Shown: positions 35,610-44,453 of the stretch, piece by piece
Position numbering within the stretch: position 1 is the stretch's first letter
Layout of the letters: the number at the start of each line of letters is the position of its first letter
From: Paenibacillus sp. J23TS9
GTDB lineage: Bacteria; Bacillota; Bacilli; Paenibacillales; Paenibacillaceae
DNA length: 49,291 nt
Reading direction: 5' to 3'
Assembly: GCF_018403225.1 (NCBI RefSeq)
Contig: NZ_BOSG01000011.1
Span: 1 to 49,291 of the forward strand
Made by a program: the position numbers and the translations under genes
Notes under the pieces: model-generated
What the model saw: the letters and a program-made list of their open reading frames with translations, nothing else
What the model was told of the DNA's origin: nothing
Databases searched by the model: none

Positions 35610-37904
35610 TTATGATTTGGTCTGTTCTGTATCTCCTGCCAAAGGCAATATGATGTCAACCCGGGTTCCTTGCCCCGGCTTACTGAATATTTCCATCATC
35701 CCCTTATGGCCTTCAATAATACCTTGGCTGATCATGAGCCCAAGGCCTGTACCATTTTCCTTGCTGGTAAAGAAGGGTTCACCCAGCTTCGGCATGATAT
35801 GGCTCGGAATACCAATGCCCTGGTCGGTAATGGTTATCCCAATTTCCTCAGGATTTAGTCTGAATAATTCTATTCTGATGATACCGCCGTTTTCCATAGC
35901 TTCAATCGAGTTTTTGATGATATTAATAAAAACCTGCTTCATCTGATTCTCTTCGCAATGCACTTTGAAGTCCTCCTGCTCGAATTCAAATTTGAATTCG
36001 ATGCCGAATAAATGTGCTTGGCTGTCGAGAAGAGAAATCACATCATTTAAAATACTCCGGATGCTCTTCACCTGAAATTGAATGGCCTGCGGCTTGGCCA
36101 GAATCAGAAACTCGCTAACGATCAGGTTAATCCGATCCAGCTCCGACAGCATAATCTCATTATGGAGCGGCGATAAGCGATTATTCTCACGCTGCAGCTG
36201 CAAAAATCCTCGCAGAGTCGTCAGTGGATTGCGTATCTCATGCGCTACGCCTGCGGCAAGCTGTCCCACCGTAGTCAGCTTTTCAGAGCGCCGCAGGAGC
36301 TCGTCCATCTTATTGCGTTCTGTCATATCTCTAGAGACGCTAATAAAAGAAATAATATTGCCGTCCTCATCCTTTACAGGAGCCGTACTTATACTTACCT
36401 CAACCAGAGAGTCATCTCTTTTCAGGCGCAGCGTTTCCGTTGGTGGCAGCTGATCGCCTAATCGCAATGCTTTCAGCCTCTGTTGCTCTTCATCCTCCAG
36501 GAAGTCGGGGACAATCTTCAGACGCCTACCGAGCACCTCGGAGCTGCTCCAGCCATAGAGATTTTCAAAGGCCTTGTTAACCTGAAGAACACGGCCTGAC
36601 CAATCGACGGTATGGATCGCATCCGCCGTTTGCTGGATAATTGACTCCAAATGATCTTTTACCGATTTGTTCTCCTCTACTGCCTGCTTCAGCTGGTTCG
36701 TGTAATCGCTTAAGCTGGCGGTCATGGTATTAATCTTCGAGGACAGCAGACCCAGCTCATCCTTGCTGTTGATGATAAGAGGTGTGTCGAAATGCCCTTC
36801 CGATACATGCCTGACCTTCACCAGAATAGACTTAATCGGGCGAATAAAATAGCCGGCCAGCACATAACTTCCAATGATAACAACCAACAGCAGGACCGCC
36901 GATATCGCAATGTAGTTAAATAACTGTTCATGAAGGATCTGTGAAATGATCTGATAGTCCATGACAATGCTGATAATGTAAACCGATTGATCGGGATTAA
37001 AAACCGGAATGAAACTTTTAATTACCTTCTCCCCATGAATACGGGTATCGAATACAACATTGGAGCCTGTTTTAACGGCTTGGGATACGGCTTGCTTGTC
37101 CTTGGATACATCTCCGTAATTATAGGTACCATATTGAATCGGACGGTTTCGTAATTTTATATTAAAACTGTCAAATCCATTATCCGTCATGCGCTCATTA
37201 CCAAATGTCTGCGGATTGATGCATGTGATCTCCAAAATTTGCGGGTTCACTACCTTGGTCTTGTCCAGGACAGCCTCTGGACTTACCATCTTGGCATAAT
37301 CGTTGACGGCATCGCTTCTGATATAAGGGTCAATCATATAATTTCGTTTGCCATCATAGTAATAGCCCCATTTGTCGATATAACCGGGGTTTGATGTTGA
37401 ATATTCAAAAGGGCCTGACCAAAACTTATCTATATACATTCCTTGTGATACCGTAACCTTCTGCATGTTAAACAGCTGTTTAAATGCAGTGAACCAAAAT
37501 CCCCAATCCTGTGTGGACATGCCTATTTCCTTAGGATCAGAGGATTTAATAATGACCACATCTTCTCTAGTGCGCACCATAAGGGAAATATCGGTTACGC
37601 CTACTTCCTGGCTCAGCTTTTTAAGCTTGTTGTTGTCGATATCATGATAATCCTCCGGCAGCTCTTTGGCTGCCAATATCGAGGCCATCCTAAGCATTTC
37701 GCCGATCTGGCGCTCGACATAATCTGAACTGTATCGGCTTTGCTCAATGGATGCAGCGACCTGCCTGGCAGCGATAAGCATTTTGCTCTCACTGTCCTTC
37801 TTCAGATTGGCTTGTGTCGTGTAGAAGCTAAGAAGTATGTATAAAAGCAGTATCAACAACAAGGAGCCAGACATGATGAGGGTTATTTTATTTTTAATGG
37901 ACAA
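35610..37904 (-). CDS. PAS-containing membrane sensor histidine kinase, sporulation-kinase type
   Basis: A 764-residue kinase: TM1 (about 9-29), a large extracellular dCache-like sensor (30-325), TM2 (329-353), HAMP (about 353-408), PAS (about 420-530), HisKA with H555 in GVAHEIRNPLTTLRGFLQL, and HATPase_c with N-box NIIKNSIEAM, G1 DQGIGI and G2 NGTGLGL. The HisKA sequence is of the KinA/KinB/KinE group, whose usual target is Spo0F; no response regulator lies beside it, as expected for an orphan sporulation kinase. Start TTG at 37904 (AGAGGTGG upstream); 92 more codons are open but lack an RBS. DnaA boxes lie upstream. Confidence 0.9.
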   Translation of the reverse strand: MSIKNKITLIMSGSLLLILLLYILLSFYTTQANLKKDSESKMLIAARQVAASIEQSRYSSDYVERQIGEMLRMASILAAKELPEDYHDIDNNKLKKLSQEVGVTDISLMVRTREDVVIIKSSDPKEIGMSTQDWGFWFTAFKQLFNMQKVTVSQGMYIDKFWSGPFEYSTSNPGYIDKWGYYYDGKRNYMIDPYIRSDAVNDYAKMVSPEAVLDKTKVVNPQILEITCINPQTFGNERMTDNGFDSFNIKLRNRPIQYGTYNYGDVSKDKQAVSQAVKTGSNVVFDTRIHGEKVIKSFIPVFNPDQSVYIISIVMDYQIISQILHEQLFNYIAISAVLLLVVIIGSYVLAGYFIRPIKSILVKVRHVSEGHFDTPLIINSKDELGLLSSKINTMTASLSDYTNQLKQAVEENKSVKDHLESIIQQTADAIHTVDWSGRVLQVNKAFENLYGWSSSEVLGRRLKIVPDFLEDEEQQRLKALRLGDQLPPTETLRLKRDDSLVEVSISTAPVKDEDGNIISFISVSRDMTERNKMDELLRRSEKLTTVGQLAAGVAHEIRNPLTTLRGFLQLQRENNRLSPLHNEIMLSELDRINLIVSEFLILAKPQAIQFQVKSIRSILNDVISLLDSQAHLFGIEFKFEFEQEDFKVHCEENQMKQVFINIIKNSIEAMENGGIIRIELFRLNPEEIGITITDQGIGIPSHIMPKLGEPFFTSKENGTGLGLMISQGIIEGHKGMMEIFSKPGQGTRVDIILPLAGDTEQTKS

Positions 37905-38088
37905 AGGACCACCTCTTGGCAAGGAAAGCTCTGAAGCTAAATAAATACACCTTTCATCATAACTCCAAACCCTCTCATTTGAAAAGACTGCCTTAAAAAC
38001 TGGATCGCTTCTTATAACCCGGAAAAAGCGGAAATTAATCACTTTAGATTGATATTCGGCTAATCCTTCTCTAAAATAAGAAGATGAT

Positions 38089-38754
<666 letters not shown>

Positions 38755-38785
38755 AAACATCTTATCGGTTGATCCGAAAAAATAT

Positions 38786-38825
38786 AAAAGGCCTGGCCGG
38801 GGTTCATCCCGGCCAGGCCTTTTAT
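38786..38825. terminator. Bidirectional terminator between tadA and the lipoprotein gene
   Basis: The perfect stem AAAAGGCCTGGCCGGG/CCCGGCCAGGCCTTTT with a six-base loop serves two convergent genes. Confidence 0.95.
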
Positions 38826-38843
38826 TGTATCGGTTTTCAGCGC

Positions 38844-39926
38844 TTAGTAAGACGCACTGCCCATTTGTTTTTGGAGCTCATCCATGGTGATAACTTCGCT
38901 GTCTTTTGGAATGCCGATTTTAAAGGTTTGTTTTTCGTTAACCTTGCTGTATTGGTTCGTCATTTGCATCGAAAGCATCATGTTATCCTTGGTTTCAGGA
39001 TCATTCATTTCAACGTTGACAACAGCATCCTGGTAGGAAGGGAAATCCTTTTTGTCAATGGCTGTATTCACGTTAAACTGGTTAATCTTCAGGTAATTCT
39101 TAAGGTCGTTCAGCCCTTTACTGAGCTCATCCTGATTCGCCGAATTCAGATCTGATTTCGCTTTATCAATATCTTCTTTTGTCAGACCCAGCATTTCGCG
39201 GTACTCATCCTTCGCAACGATATCCAGAATTTTAGGCATCGCCTTGTTCACGAAGATTTCCGCTGCTTCCTTTACGTTCTCGTTGGTTACATAGAACTGA
39301 ACCACTTGCTTGGCATCTACACCCTCAGGCAGGTTCGCGTCCTTAACTTTAATGTCTTTGAAGTATTTGTTTCCGTCATATTCACCGTATAACGTATTCA
39401 TGATTTCATTGGAGAGCTGCTGTGTTTTCTTCGTATCCATTGAATCTGGATTGAATTTCGTTCCCTCTTGCTCAGCCAGTTCCTTCATATCTAGAACCAG
39501 ATATTTACCAACTACGTCTTCCGGAATTGGCAGCATTGGAATGCTTGGAATTTTAACATACAGCTTTTCCTTAGTCATTACCATTGGAATATTAAAGCTC
39601 ATGGACATATCGCCCTTCAGATTAATACCCATGGTAAGCTCAGTTTGCATCGGATCGTTTTGATATACCCCATCAACTGTCAATTCCGCATTTTTGAGCA
39701 TGCTCATTACTTGCTCGGTAGCCGCCGTGTTTTCAGTATCCGCGCTGGTTACCTTCAAATCTTTAATGACCACCTTGCTTTTCATTTCATATGAAGTCAT
39801 CTTCATCGCATTCCCCGTTGCGCTCTTCATCGCGTCTTTCGGTTCCTGCTTACTCGTGCATCCTGCAAGGACCACCGTCATGGACATGAGCAGTGTAAGA
39901 ATCAGGATAGCAAACTTCTTGTTCAT
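38844..39926 (-). CDS. Lipoprotein of the DUF6612-like family
   Basis: A 360-residue lipoprotein: signal peptide with lipobox VLAGC, lipid cysteine C23. The mature part alternates amphipathic beta strands rich in M, K and S (MTSYEMKSKVVIKDLKV, LTVDGVYQND, LTMGINLKGDMSMSFNIP), as in LolA/LppX-like half-barrels, plus a helical insert about 235-275. DUF6612 membership is my reading and was not checked. The gene at 47717 has the same kind of strands (a similar second domain) but a different anchor. RBS GAGGAGAG. Function unknown; lipid or ligand binding at the membrane surface is plausible. Confidence 0.78.
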   Translation of the reverse strand: MNKKFAILILTLLMSMTVVLAGCTSKQEPKDAMKSATGNAMKMTSYEMKSKVVIKDLKVTSADTENTAATEQVMSMLKNAELTVDGVYQNDPMQTELTMGINLKGDMSMSFNIPMVMTKEKLYVKIPSIPMLPIPEDVVGKYLVLDMKELAEQEGTKFNPDSMDTKKTQQLSNEIMNTLYGEYDGNKYFKDIKVKDANLPEGVDAKQVVQFYVTNENVKEAAEIFVNKAMPKILDIVAKDEYREMLGLTKEDIDKAKSDLNSANQDELSKGLNDLKNYLKINQFNVNTAIDKKDFPSYQDAVVNVEMNDPETKDNMMLSMQMTNQYSKVNEKQTFKIGIPKDSEVITMDELQKQMGSASY

Positions 39927-40165
39927 GGATTTCTCTCTCCTCTCGGTTCTCTAAAACGATAACGCACCTATTAATCATAAACGATTTTGATCTTAACTGA
40001 AACAGATTTCTGGAAATTTTATGTTTGCAAATTAAGTAATTTCCTTTTTTTCCTGTTGCGTGAGCTCACATTTTGTAATACGGCACTATTCTTATGAGGT
40101 TGCAAAAATACGGAAAATGACAGCTGCTTCGTATTTTTTCACATATAACGACCATAAAAATTCAA
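39927..40165. other. Spacer between the sspP operon terminator and the lipoprotein gene
   Basis: No gene supported. The region is AT-rich and must hold the lipoprotein promoter on the minus strand, but no convincing -35/-10 pair was found. A long plus-strand reading frame here runs opposite the sspP operon and has no RBS or protein-like features. Confidence 0.5.
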
Positions 40166-40203
40166 CAAAAAAAGCACTCCAGCGGATGCTGGAATGCTTT
40201 TTG
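40166..40203 (-). terminator. Terminator after sspP
   Basis: The minus-strand stem AAGCATTCCAGC/GCTGGAGTGCTT is followed by TTTTT. Confidence 0.9.
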
Positions 40204-40227
40204 CAGTTTCCAATTTTGCGAGAGATT

Positions 40228-40386
40228 TTAGCCCTCTTTATTCAAATGATCCACATGATTACGGTTTTTAACCTTTTTCGAGCCAGAAAGTGGCTCCTGC
40301 ATCGAGTTTCCACCGGTGTTCCGGTGATGCTCGCGCTGTTCTTCCCTCTGGGCTTCAGGTACGGGAATCGCTTTTGGTTTGCTCAT
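40228..40386 (-). CDS. sspP: Small acid-soluble spore protein SspP family
   Basis: A 52-residue, very hydrophilic protein, too short for usual gene cut-offs. It contains EPLSGSKKVKNRNHV, the signature of B. subtilis SspP (CotL), a minor forespore-expressed acid-soluble protein; the N-terminal part (MSKPKAIPVPEAQREEQREHH) differs from B. subtilis. It starts at ATG with GGGGGGA six bases upstream. It is the last of three genes on one transcript, after a 58-residue and a 114-residue protein, with a terminator directly downstream. Its product is expected in the spore core, with an unclear role. Confidence 0.86.
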   Translation of the reverse strand: MSKPKAIPVPEAQREEQREHHRNTGGNSMQEPLSGSKKVKNRNHVDHLNKEG

Positions 40387-40407
40387 CGGTATTCCCCCCA
40401 TTTTGGA

Positions 40408-40584
40408 TTAAGAATGCGGATGTGTCAGATCCGCGGGCTTGTGATGATTGCGGGCGTCTTCATGCCGGCGATCGTTTTCGTCCTGCTGGATTTGCTGAGC
40501 ATGATGGCTATTTACAGGTGCTTCGTTCAGCTCATCAATGACATTGCTCAGGTTCTTATCCAGTCCGGGTTTGGCCTTAGTCAT
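40408..40584 (-). CDS. Small hydrophilic protein, 58 aa, in the sspP operon
   Basis: A 58-residue, cysteine-free, histidine- and glutamine-rich protein (MTKAKPGLDKNLSNVIDELN at the start, NSHHAQQIQQDENDRRHEDA, ADLTHPHS at the end). Composition resembles small spore proteins but I recognise no family. GAGGGAAG precedes the ATG, it starts 20 bases after the 114-residue gene, and sspP begins 21 bases after it, so co-transcription is likely. It could be a novel minor spore protein; that is inference from neighbourhood and composition. Confidence 0.7.
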   Translation of the reverse strand: MTKAKPGLDKNLSNVIDELNEAPVNSHHAQQIQQDENDRRHEDARNHHKPADLTHPHS

Positions 40585-40604
40585 CTTCTTCCCTCATTTC
40601 CCTT

Positions 40605-40949
40605 TTAAGAGTGATGAGTCACATCATGGAGTGCTTGAGCGCATTCATGGATCTGACGGGAATACCCCTGTGCCATATCCTGAATGATCTCTGTTCTTTC
40701 ATCCACTGTTCTTCCATCCCGCTCCACATCCACCAAATCGACCTTTACTTCACGCGTATCCATATAAGAGCACTGGAAGTCAAAGGAGTACATTTGGCGC
40801 CCTGCGGAATCAATATGGATTCTGAGGGCATTAGGGTTTGCCTCATCAGCGAGGACCTGGGCGGAATCCGACGGATCAAGGTTTTGCGGCAGCTGCGACT
40901 GCCAGGCATGGACTAACTGGTTTTGGTTTAGTTGAAAATCTCGGTTCAT
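40605..40949 (-). CDS. Hypothetical protein, 114 aa, first gene of the sspP operon
   Basis: A 114-residue soluble protein without signal or membrane segment. The middle has beta-type sequence (RIHIDSAGRQMYSFDFQCSYMDTREVKVDLVDVE) and the end is helical and histidine-rich (QIHECAQALHDVTHHS). No family recognised. RBS GGGGAGGTG is strong, and a sigma-G-like promoter lies just upstream, so expression in the forespore with sspP is plausible. Confidence 0.75.
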   Translation of the reverse strand: MNRDFQLNQNQLVHAWQSQLPQNLDPSDSAQVLADEANPNALRIHIDSAGRQMYSFDFQCSYMDTREVKVDLVDVERDGRTVDERTEIIQDMAQGYSRQIHECAQALHDVTHHS

Positions 40950-40972
40950 TTCATCACACCTCCCCTACACTT

Positions 40973-41003
40973 TAATGTGCGGAGAAGCTTAAAAATTTAT
41001 TCG
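40973..41003 (-). promoter_or_regulatory. Candidate sigma-G promoter of the sspP operon
   Basis: On the minus strand CGAATA (40998-41003), an 18-base spacer and CACATTA (40973-40979), against sigma-G TGAATA and CATACTA. It is 24 bases before the 114-residue gene. Forespore expression would fit SspP. Confidence 0.45.
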
Positions 41004-41058
41004 TTATGATAAGCATCATCGCGCGATCCGAATTGATTCCCAAGAAGAAAAAAGGGCA

Positions 41059-41095
41059 TAAAAAAAGAAGCCATTCTTTTAAAGAAATGACTTCT
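41059..41095 (-). terminator. Terminator after tRNA-Ser
   Basis: The minus-strand stem AGAAGTCATTTCTTT/AAAGAATGGCTTCT (one G·T pair) is followed by TTTTTTATG. Confidence 0.88.
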
Positions 41096-41109
41096 GTCGT
41101 TGTTATATA

Positions 41110-41198
41110 TGGCGGAGAGGATGGGATTCGAACCCATGTGGAGTTGCCCCCTAACGGTTTTCAAGACCGCCCCGTTATGACCGCTTCGGTACCTCTCC
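41110..41198 (-). tRNA. tRNA-Ser, anticodon UGA
   Basis: The 89-nt minus-strand sequence begins GGAGAGGTACCGAAGCGGTC, has anticodon TGA in the loop CTTGAAA, a long variable arm, the T-loop GGTTCGAATCC and an encoded CCA. Acceptor arms GGAGAGG/CCTCTCC pair fully. It lies 76 bases after serS, which makes the enzyme that charges it; the same pairing is seen in B. subtilis. Confidence 0.97.
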
Positions 41199-41274
41199 AG
41201 GTGGTAAAAGAATTTTTCAATTACATAAAGCGTAACAAAAATATCTTACCACAGATTTTTATTATGATCAAGCT

Positions 41275-42561
41275 TTATTTATTTTTAGGACTAATAACCT
41301 TCACATTGCCCATGTAAGGCTGCAATACCTCAGGTACTGTCACGCTACCGTCAGCCTGCTGATAATTCTCCAGAATGGCAGCGACTGTTCGGCCAACTGC
41401 AAGCGCAGAACCATTCAGTGTATGCACAAATTCAGGCTTGGCTTTCGGTTCAGGACGGAACCGGATATTCGCCCGGCGAGCCTGGAAGTCCTCCGTATTG
41501 GAACACGAAGAGATTTCACGGTACATACCGCTCTCAGGCAGCCATACTTCGAGATCGTAGGTTTTTGCGGCGGAAAACCCCATATCACCTGTACAAAGCG
41601 CCAGCACGCGATAAGGCAGCTTCAGAAGCTGCAGCACATGCTCAGCATTGGCAGTCATTTTCTCAAGCTCTTCATAAGAGGAATCCGGAGACACAAGCTT
41701 CACCAGCTCTACCTTGTTAAATTGATGTTGACGAATCAGTCCGCGGGTATCACGGCCTGCCGAACCGGCTTCAGAACGGAAGCAAGAGCTGTACGCAACA
41801 AAATGCTTCGGCAGATCCTCTGTTGACAAAATTTCATCGCGGTAATAGTTCGTTACAGGCACCTCAGCAGTAGGGATCAGGTAATAATCCGTGTCACGGA
41901 TTTTGAATAGATCCTCTTCAAACTTCGGCAGCTGGCCTGTGCCACGCAGACTGTCTCCATTTACGATGTAAGGCGGAAGCATCTCCACATAACCATGCTC
42001 ACTGCTGTGCAGATCCATCATAAAGTTAATCAGAGCACGTTCCAGACGCGCCCCAAGTCCCTTATAAAAGGTAAAACGCGAGCCCGTTACTTTGGCTGCT
42101 GCTTCAAAATCAAGAATGTCCAGAGCCTGTGCAACGTCCCAGTGAGCCTTGGGTTGAAAATCGAATTCCGTTGGCTCTGCCCAGCGGCGAACTTCCACAT
42201 TCTCCTCTTCGGAAGCCCCAACAGGGACCGACTCGTGCGGAATATTAGGAATCGCCATCATCAGATCAGAAATGGAAGCCTCAAGCTCACGGACTTCTTC
42301 ATCCATGGCTTTGATCCGATCTGACACTTCACGCATCTCAAGGATTAATTCTTCCGCGTCCTCCTTGTTCTTTTTCCGTTTAGCTACTTCACCCGACACG
42401 GTGTTACGGCGGTTTTTCAGTGCTTCACTTTCCTGCAGCAATTCTCTGCGGCGCGTATCAAGCTCAGGAAAACCTGCGATCAAATCCAGCGATTTGTTGC
42501 GGTTCTTCAGCGCCTGTTCGACTTTTGCATAGTCGCTCCGCAATATTTTGACATCCAGCAT
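41275..42561 (-). CDS. serS: Seryl-tRNA synthetase
   Basis: A 428-residue class II synthetase: long N-terminal coiled coil (about 25-105) that grips the tRNA-Ser variable arm, then the catalytic domain with motif 1 and motif 2 ([27 protein letters not shown]) and motif 3 ([20 protein letters not shown]). It charges serine onto tRNA-Ser and tRNA-Sec. RBS TAGGAGG. Upstream is 260 bases that, unlike B. subtilis serS, show no recognisable T-box; the tRNA-Ser gene follows on the same strand. Confidence 0.98.
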   Translation of the reverse strand: MLDVKILRSDYAKVEQALKNRNKSLDLIAGFPELDTRRRELLQESEALKNRRNTVSGEVAKRKKNKEDAEELILEMREVSDRIKAMDEEVRELEASISDLMMAIPNIPHESVPVGASEEENVEVRRWAEPTEFDFQPKAHWDVAQALDILDFEAAAKVTGSRFTFYKGLGARLERALINFMMDLHSSEHGYVEMLPPYIVNGDSLRGTGQLPKFEEDLFKIRDTDYYLIPTAEVPVTNYYRDEILSTEDLPKHFVAYSSCFRSEAGSAGRDTRGLIRQHQFNKVELVKLVSPDSSYEELEKMTANAEHVLQLLKLPYRVLALCTGDMGFSAAKTYDLEVWLPESGMYREISSCSNTEDFQARRANIRFRPEPKAKPEFVHTLNGSALAVGRTVAAILENYQQADGSVTVPEVLQPYMGNVKVISPKNK

Positions 42562-42821
42562 TGGACAATTCCTCCTAAAAATCTTGCATGTATCCTTACT
42601 TCATAAAACTAAAGAAATCTTCTAAGATGTACTCCCGTTTACATACACATCAAAAAAATAACCCCGACCCTTGTGGAGATGCCCAGCCTGCCATCCGGTT
42701 TGCACCGGAGAGGCAAGCTGTATCATTCCCCTTATCTAAAGCTTACCCTATTGGGGCCTTTAGATATCATAAAAAGAGTCAAGGTGTCTGTCATGTTATA
42801 TATCGGTATAAAGGCAGGCTT
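42562..42821 (-). other. Structured pdxT-serS spacer, serS leader region
   Basis: Read on the minus strand there is an eight-base-pair stem ATCTAAAG/CTTTAGAT (about 42735-42766) enclosing CCC/GGG, then a hairpin CTTGCC...CCGGT/ACCGG...GGCAGG (about 42688-42718), then GGGGTTATTTTTTT (around 42652-42665) and about 90 bases to serS. No T-box motif (GGTNNCACCGCG-like) is present. A T run follows GGGG, but I found no pairing partner for a terminator stem. Confidence 0.45.
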
Positions 42822-43400
42822 CTATGACGCTCGGCTGGCCTTTACCATATCCACGAAATACTGATGGAACCGGTAATCATCGGTGAGCTCCGGATGGAAT
42901 GAAGATGCCAGTAAATGCCCCTGTCTAGCCGCTACGATCTCACCATTGTAAGAGGATATTACATCCACTTGTTCTCCCACGCTGCGAATTAATGGCGCTC
43001 GAATAAACACAGCCCGGACTGGCTCATCGACCCCTTTGATATCCAGGTCGGTCTCAAAACTCTCCCGCTGGCGTCCAAAGGCATTACGGGCTACGGTCAT
43101 ATCCATCAGCTCCAAGTGAGCCTCTTCCTGACCTTCTATCGATTTGGCAAGCACGATCAGGCCCGCGCAAGTCCCAAAAACAGGCTTACCCTCCGCGGAG
43201 AACTGGCGTATGGCATCCATAAAATCGTATTTACGCATCAGCTTGCCGATTGTCGTGCTTTCACCGCCAGGGATAATCAGGCCCTGAATCTCCTGAAGCT
43301 CTTCCTTTTTCTTAATCGCGACGCCTTCTGCGCCAGCAAGCTCAATGCTGCGAATATGCTCTGCTACGGCACCCTGAAGTGCCAATACCCCGATTTTCAT
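42822..43400 (-). CDS. pdxT: Pyridoxal 5'-phosphate synthase glutaminase subunit PdxT
   Basis: A 192-residue class I glutaminase: nucleophile C78 in FGTCAGLIVLAK, oxyanion strand PGGESTT (45-51), and H169/E171 in SSFHPEL. It forms a 12+12 complex with PdxS and channels ammonia to it. It starts 23 bases after the pdxS stop, with GAGAGAAGG upstream; pdxS-pdxT is the conserved operon. Confidence 0.97.
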   Translation of the reverse strand: MKIGVLALQGAVAEHIRSIELAGAEGVAIKKKEELQEIQGLIIPGGESTTIGKLMRKYDFMDAIRQFSAEGKPVFGTCAGLIVLAKSIEGQEEAHLELMDMTVARNAFGRQRESFETDLDIKGVDEPVRAVFIRAPLIRSVGEQVDVISSYNGEIVAARQGHLLASSFHPELTDDYRFHQYFVDMVKASRAS

Positions 43401-43423
43401 ATGTCGTTAGCCTTCTCTCTCGT

Positions 43424-44305
43424 TTACCAGCCGCGATCCGACATCCGTTCAGACGGACTCAGCTTCGAAATCTCGATGCCTTTCATTGGAGCACCCAGGT
43501 TCTTCGAAACCTCAGCAATCAGCTTGTAGTCTTGGAAGTGAGTCGTTGCCTCAACGATCGCTCGGGCAAATTTTTCAGGGCTGTCCGATTTGAAAATACC
43601 GGAGCCTACGAATACGCCGTCTGCACCCAAATGCATCATGAGCGCGGCGTCAGCTGGTGTTGCCACTCCGCCTGCAGCAAAGTTTACAACTGGCAGCTTG
43701 CCGTTTTCATGTACGCCAACGAGAAGGTCGTAAGATACGCCCAGGTTTTTCGCTTCGGCATAAAGCTCGTCCTTCGACATGTTTTGTACTTTACGGATTT
43801 GGCTGTTAATAAAGCGCATATGGCGGACAGCCTCAACAATGTTGCCTGTTCCCGGCTCACCCTTTGTACGGATCATGGATGCACCCTCGCCGATACGACG
43901 CAGCGCTTCACCCAGATCTTTGGCTCCGCATACGAACGGAACTGTAAAATCCCATTTGTCGATGTGGAATACTTCATCTGCCGGAGTCAACACTTCACTC
44001 TCGTCAAGATAGTCCACACCCAGAGATTCCAGCACTTTAGCTTCCACAAAGTGACCGATACGGGCTTTTGCCATAACCGGGATGGATACCACTTTCATCA
44101 CTTCTTCGACAATCGTCGGGTCAGCCATGCGGGCTACGCCGCCGGCTGCACGAATATCGGATGGTACGCGTTCCAAAGCCATAACCGCTGTTGCACCTGC
44201 GGCTTCAGCGATTTTTGCCTGTTCAGCATTCATGACGTCCATGATGACGCCGCCTTTTTGCATTTCTGCCATACCTCTTTTGACTCTCGAAGTTCCCGTT
44301 TCCAT
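43424..44305 (-). CDS. pdxS: Pyridoxal 5'-phosphate synthase subunit PdxS
   Basis: A 293-residue (beta/alpha)8 enzyme that makes PLP from ribose 5-phosphate, glyceraldehyde 3-phosphate and ammonia. Catalytic lysine K80 in [32 protein letters not shown], the second lysine in [11 protein letters not shown], and the [29 protein letters not shown] phosphate-binding end identify it. The frame is open 25 codons upstream, but GGGAGG stands before the ATG at 44305 and the [16 protein letters not shown] start is standard. The order dacA-pdxS-pdxT-serS is as in B. subtilis. Confidence 0.98.
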   Translation of the reverse strand: METGTSRVKRGMAEMQKGGVIMDVMNAEQAKIAEAAGATAVMALERVPSDIRAAGGVARMADPTIVEEVMKVVSIPVMAKARIGHFVEAKVLESLGVDYLDESEVLTPADEVFHIDKWDFTVPFVCGAKDLGEALRRIGEGASMIRTKGEPGTGNIVEAVRHMRFINSQIRKVQNMSKDELYAEAKNLGVSYDLLVGVHENGKLPVVNFAAGGVATPADAALMMHLGADGVFVGSGIFKSDSPEKFARAIVEATTHFQDYKLIAEVSKNLGAPMKGIEISKLSPSERMSDRGW

Positions 44306-44355
44306 GTCTACGCCTCCCGAAATGTATATCATGTCATCTGTTTTCCCTCTATAAG

Positions 44356-44384
44356 TAGATAGGAAAGTACAGTTCCACATTCAA
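44356..44384 (-). promoter_or_regulatory. Candidate sigma-A promoter of pdxST
   Basis: On the minus strand TTGAAT (44379-44384), a 17-base spacer and TATCTA (44356-44361), 50 bases before pdxS. Confidence 0.5.
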
Positions 44385-44453
44385 TTTGACTAGCTCGAAA
44401 TTAAGAAAACCCTCTTACCGCTGTATTCTTTTCAGAACGCAGTTACTGATATC

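Noticed and set aside
40060..40608. Plus-strand frame of 182 codons
   Set aside because: It covers the sspP and 58-residue genes on the opposite strand, both of which have strong RBSs and, for sspP, a family signature.
42640..42760. Rho-independent terminator after pdxT
   Set aside because: A T run follows GGGG on the minus strand, but no upstream partner forms a plausible stem with it.
43379..44362. Plus-strand frame of 327 codons
   Set aside because: Antisense to pdxS, with no start signals and an unnatural histidine/cysteine/phenylalanine-rich product.
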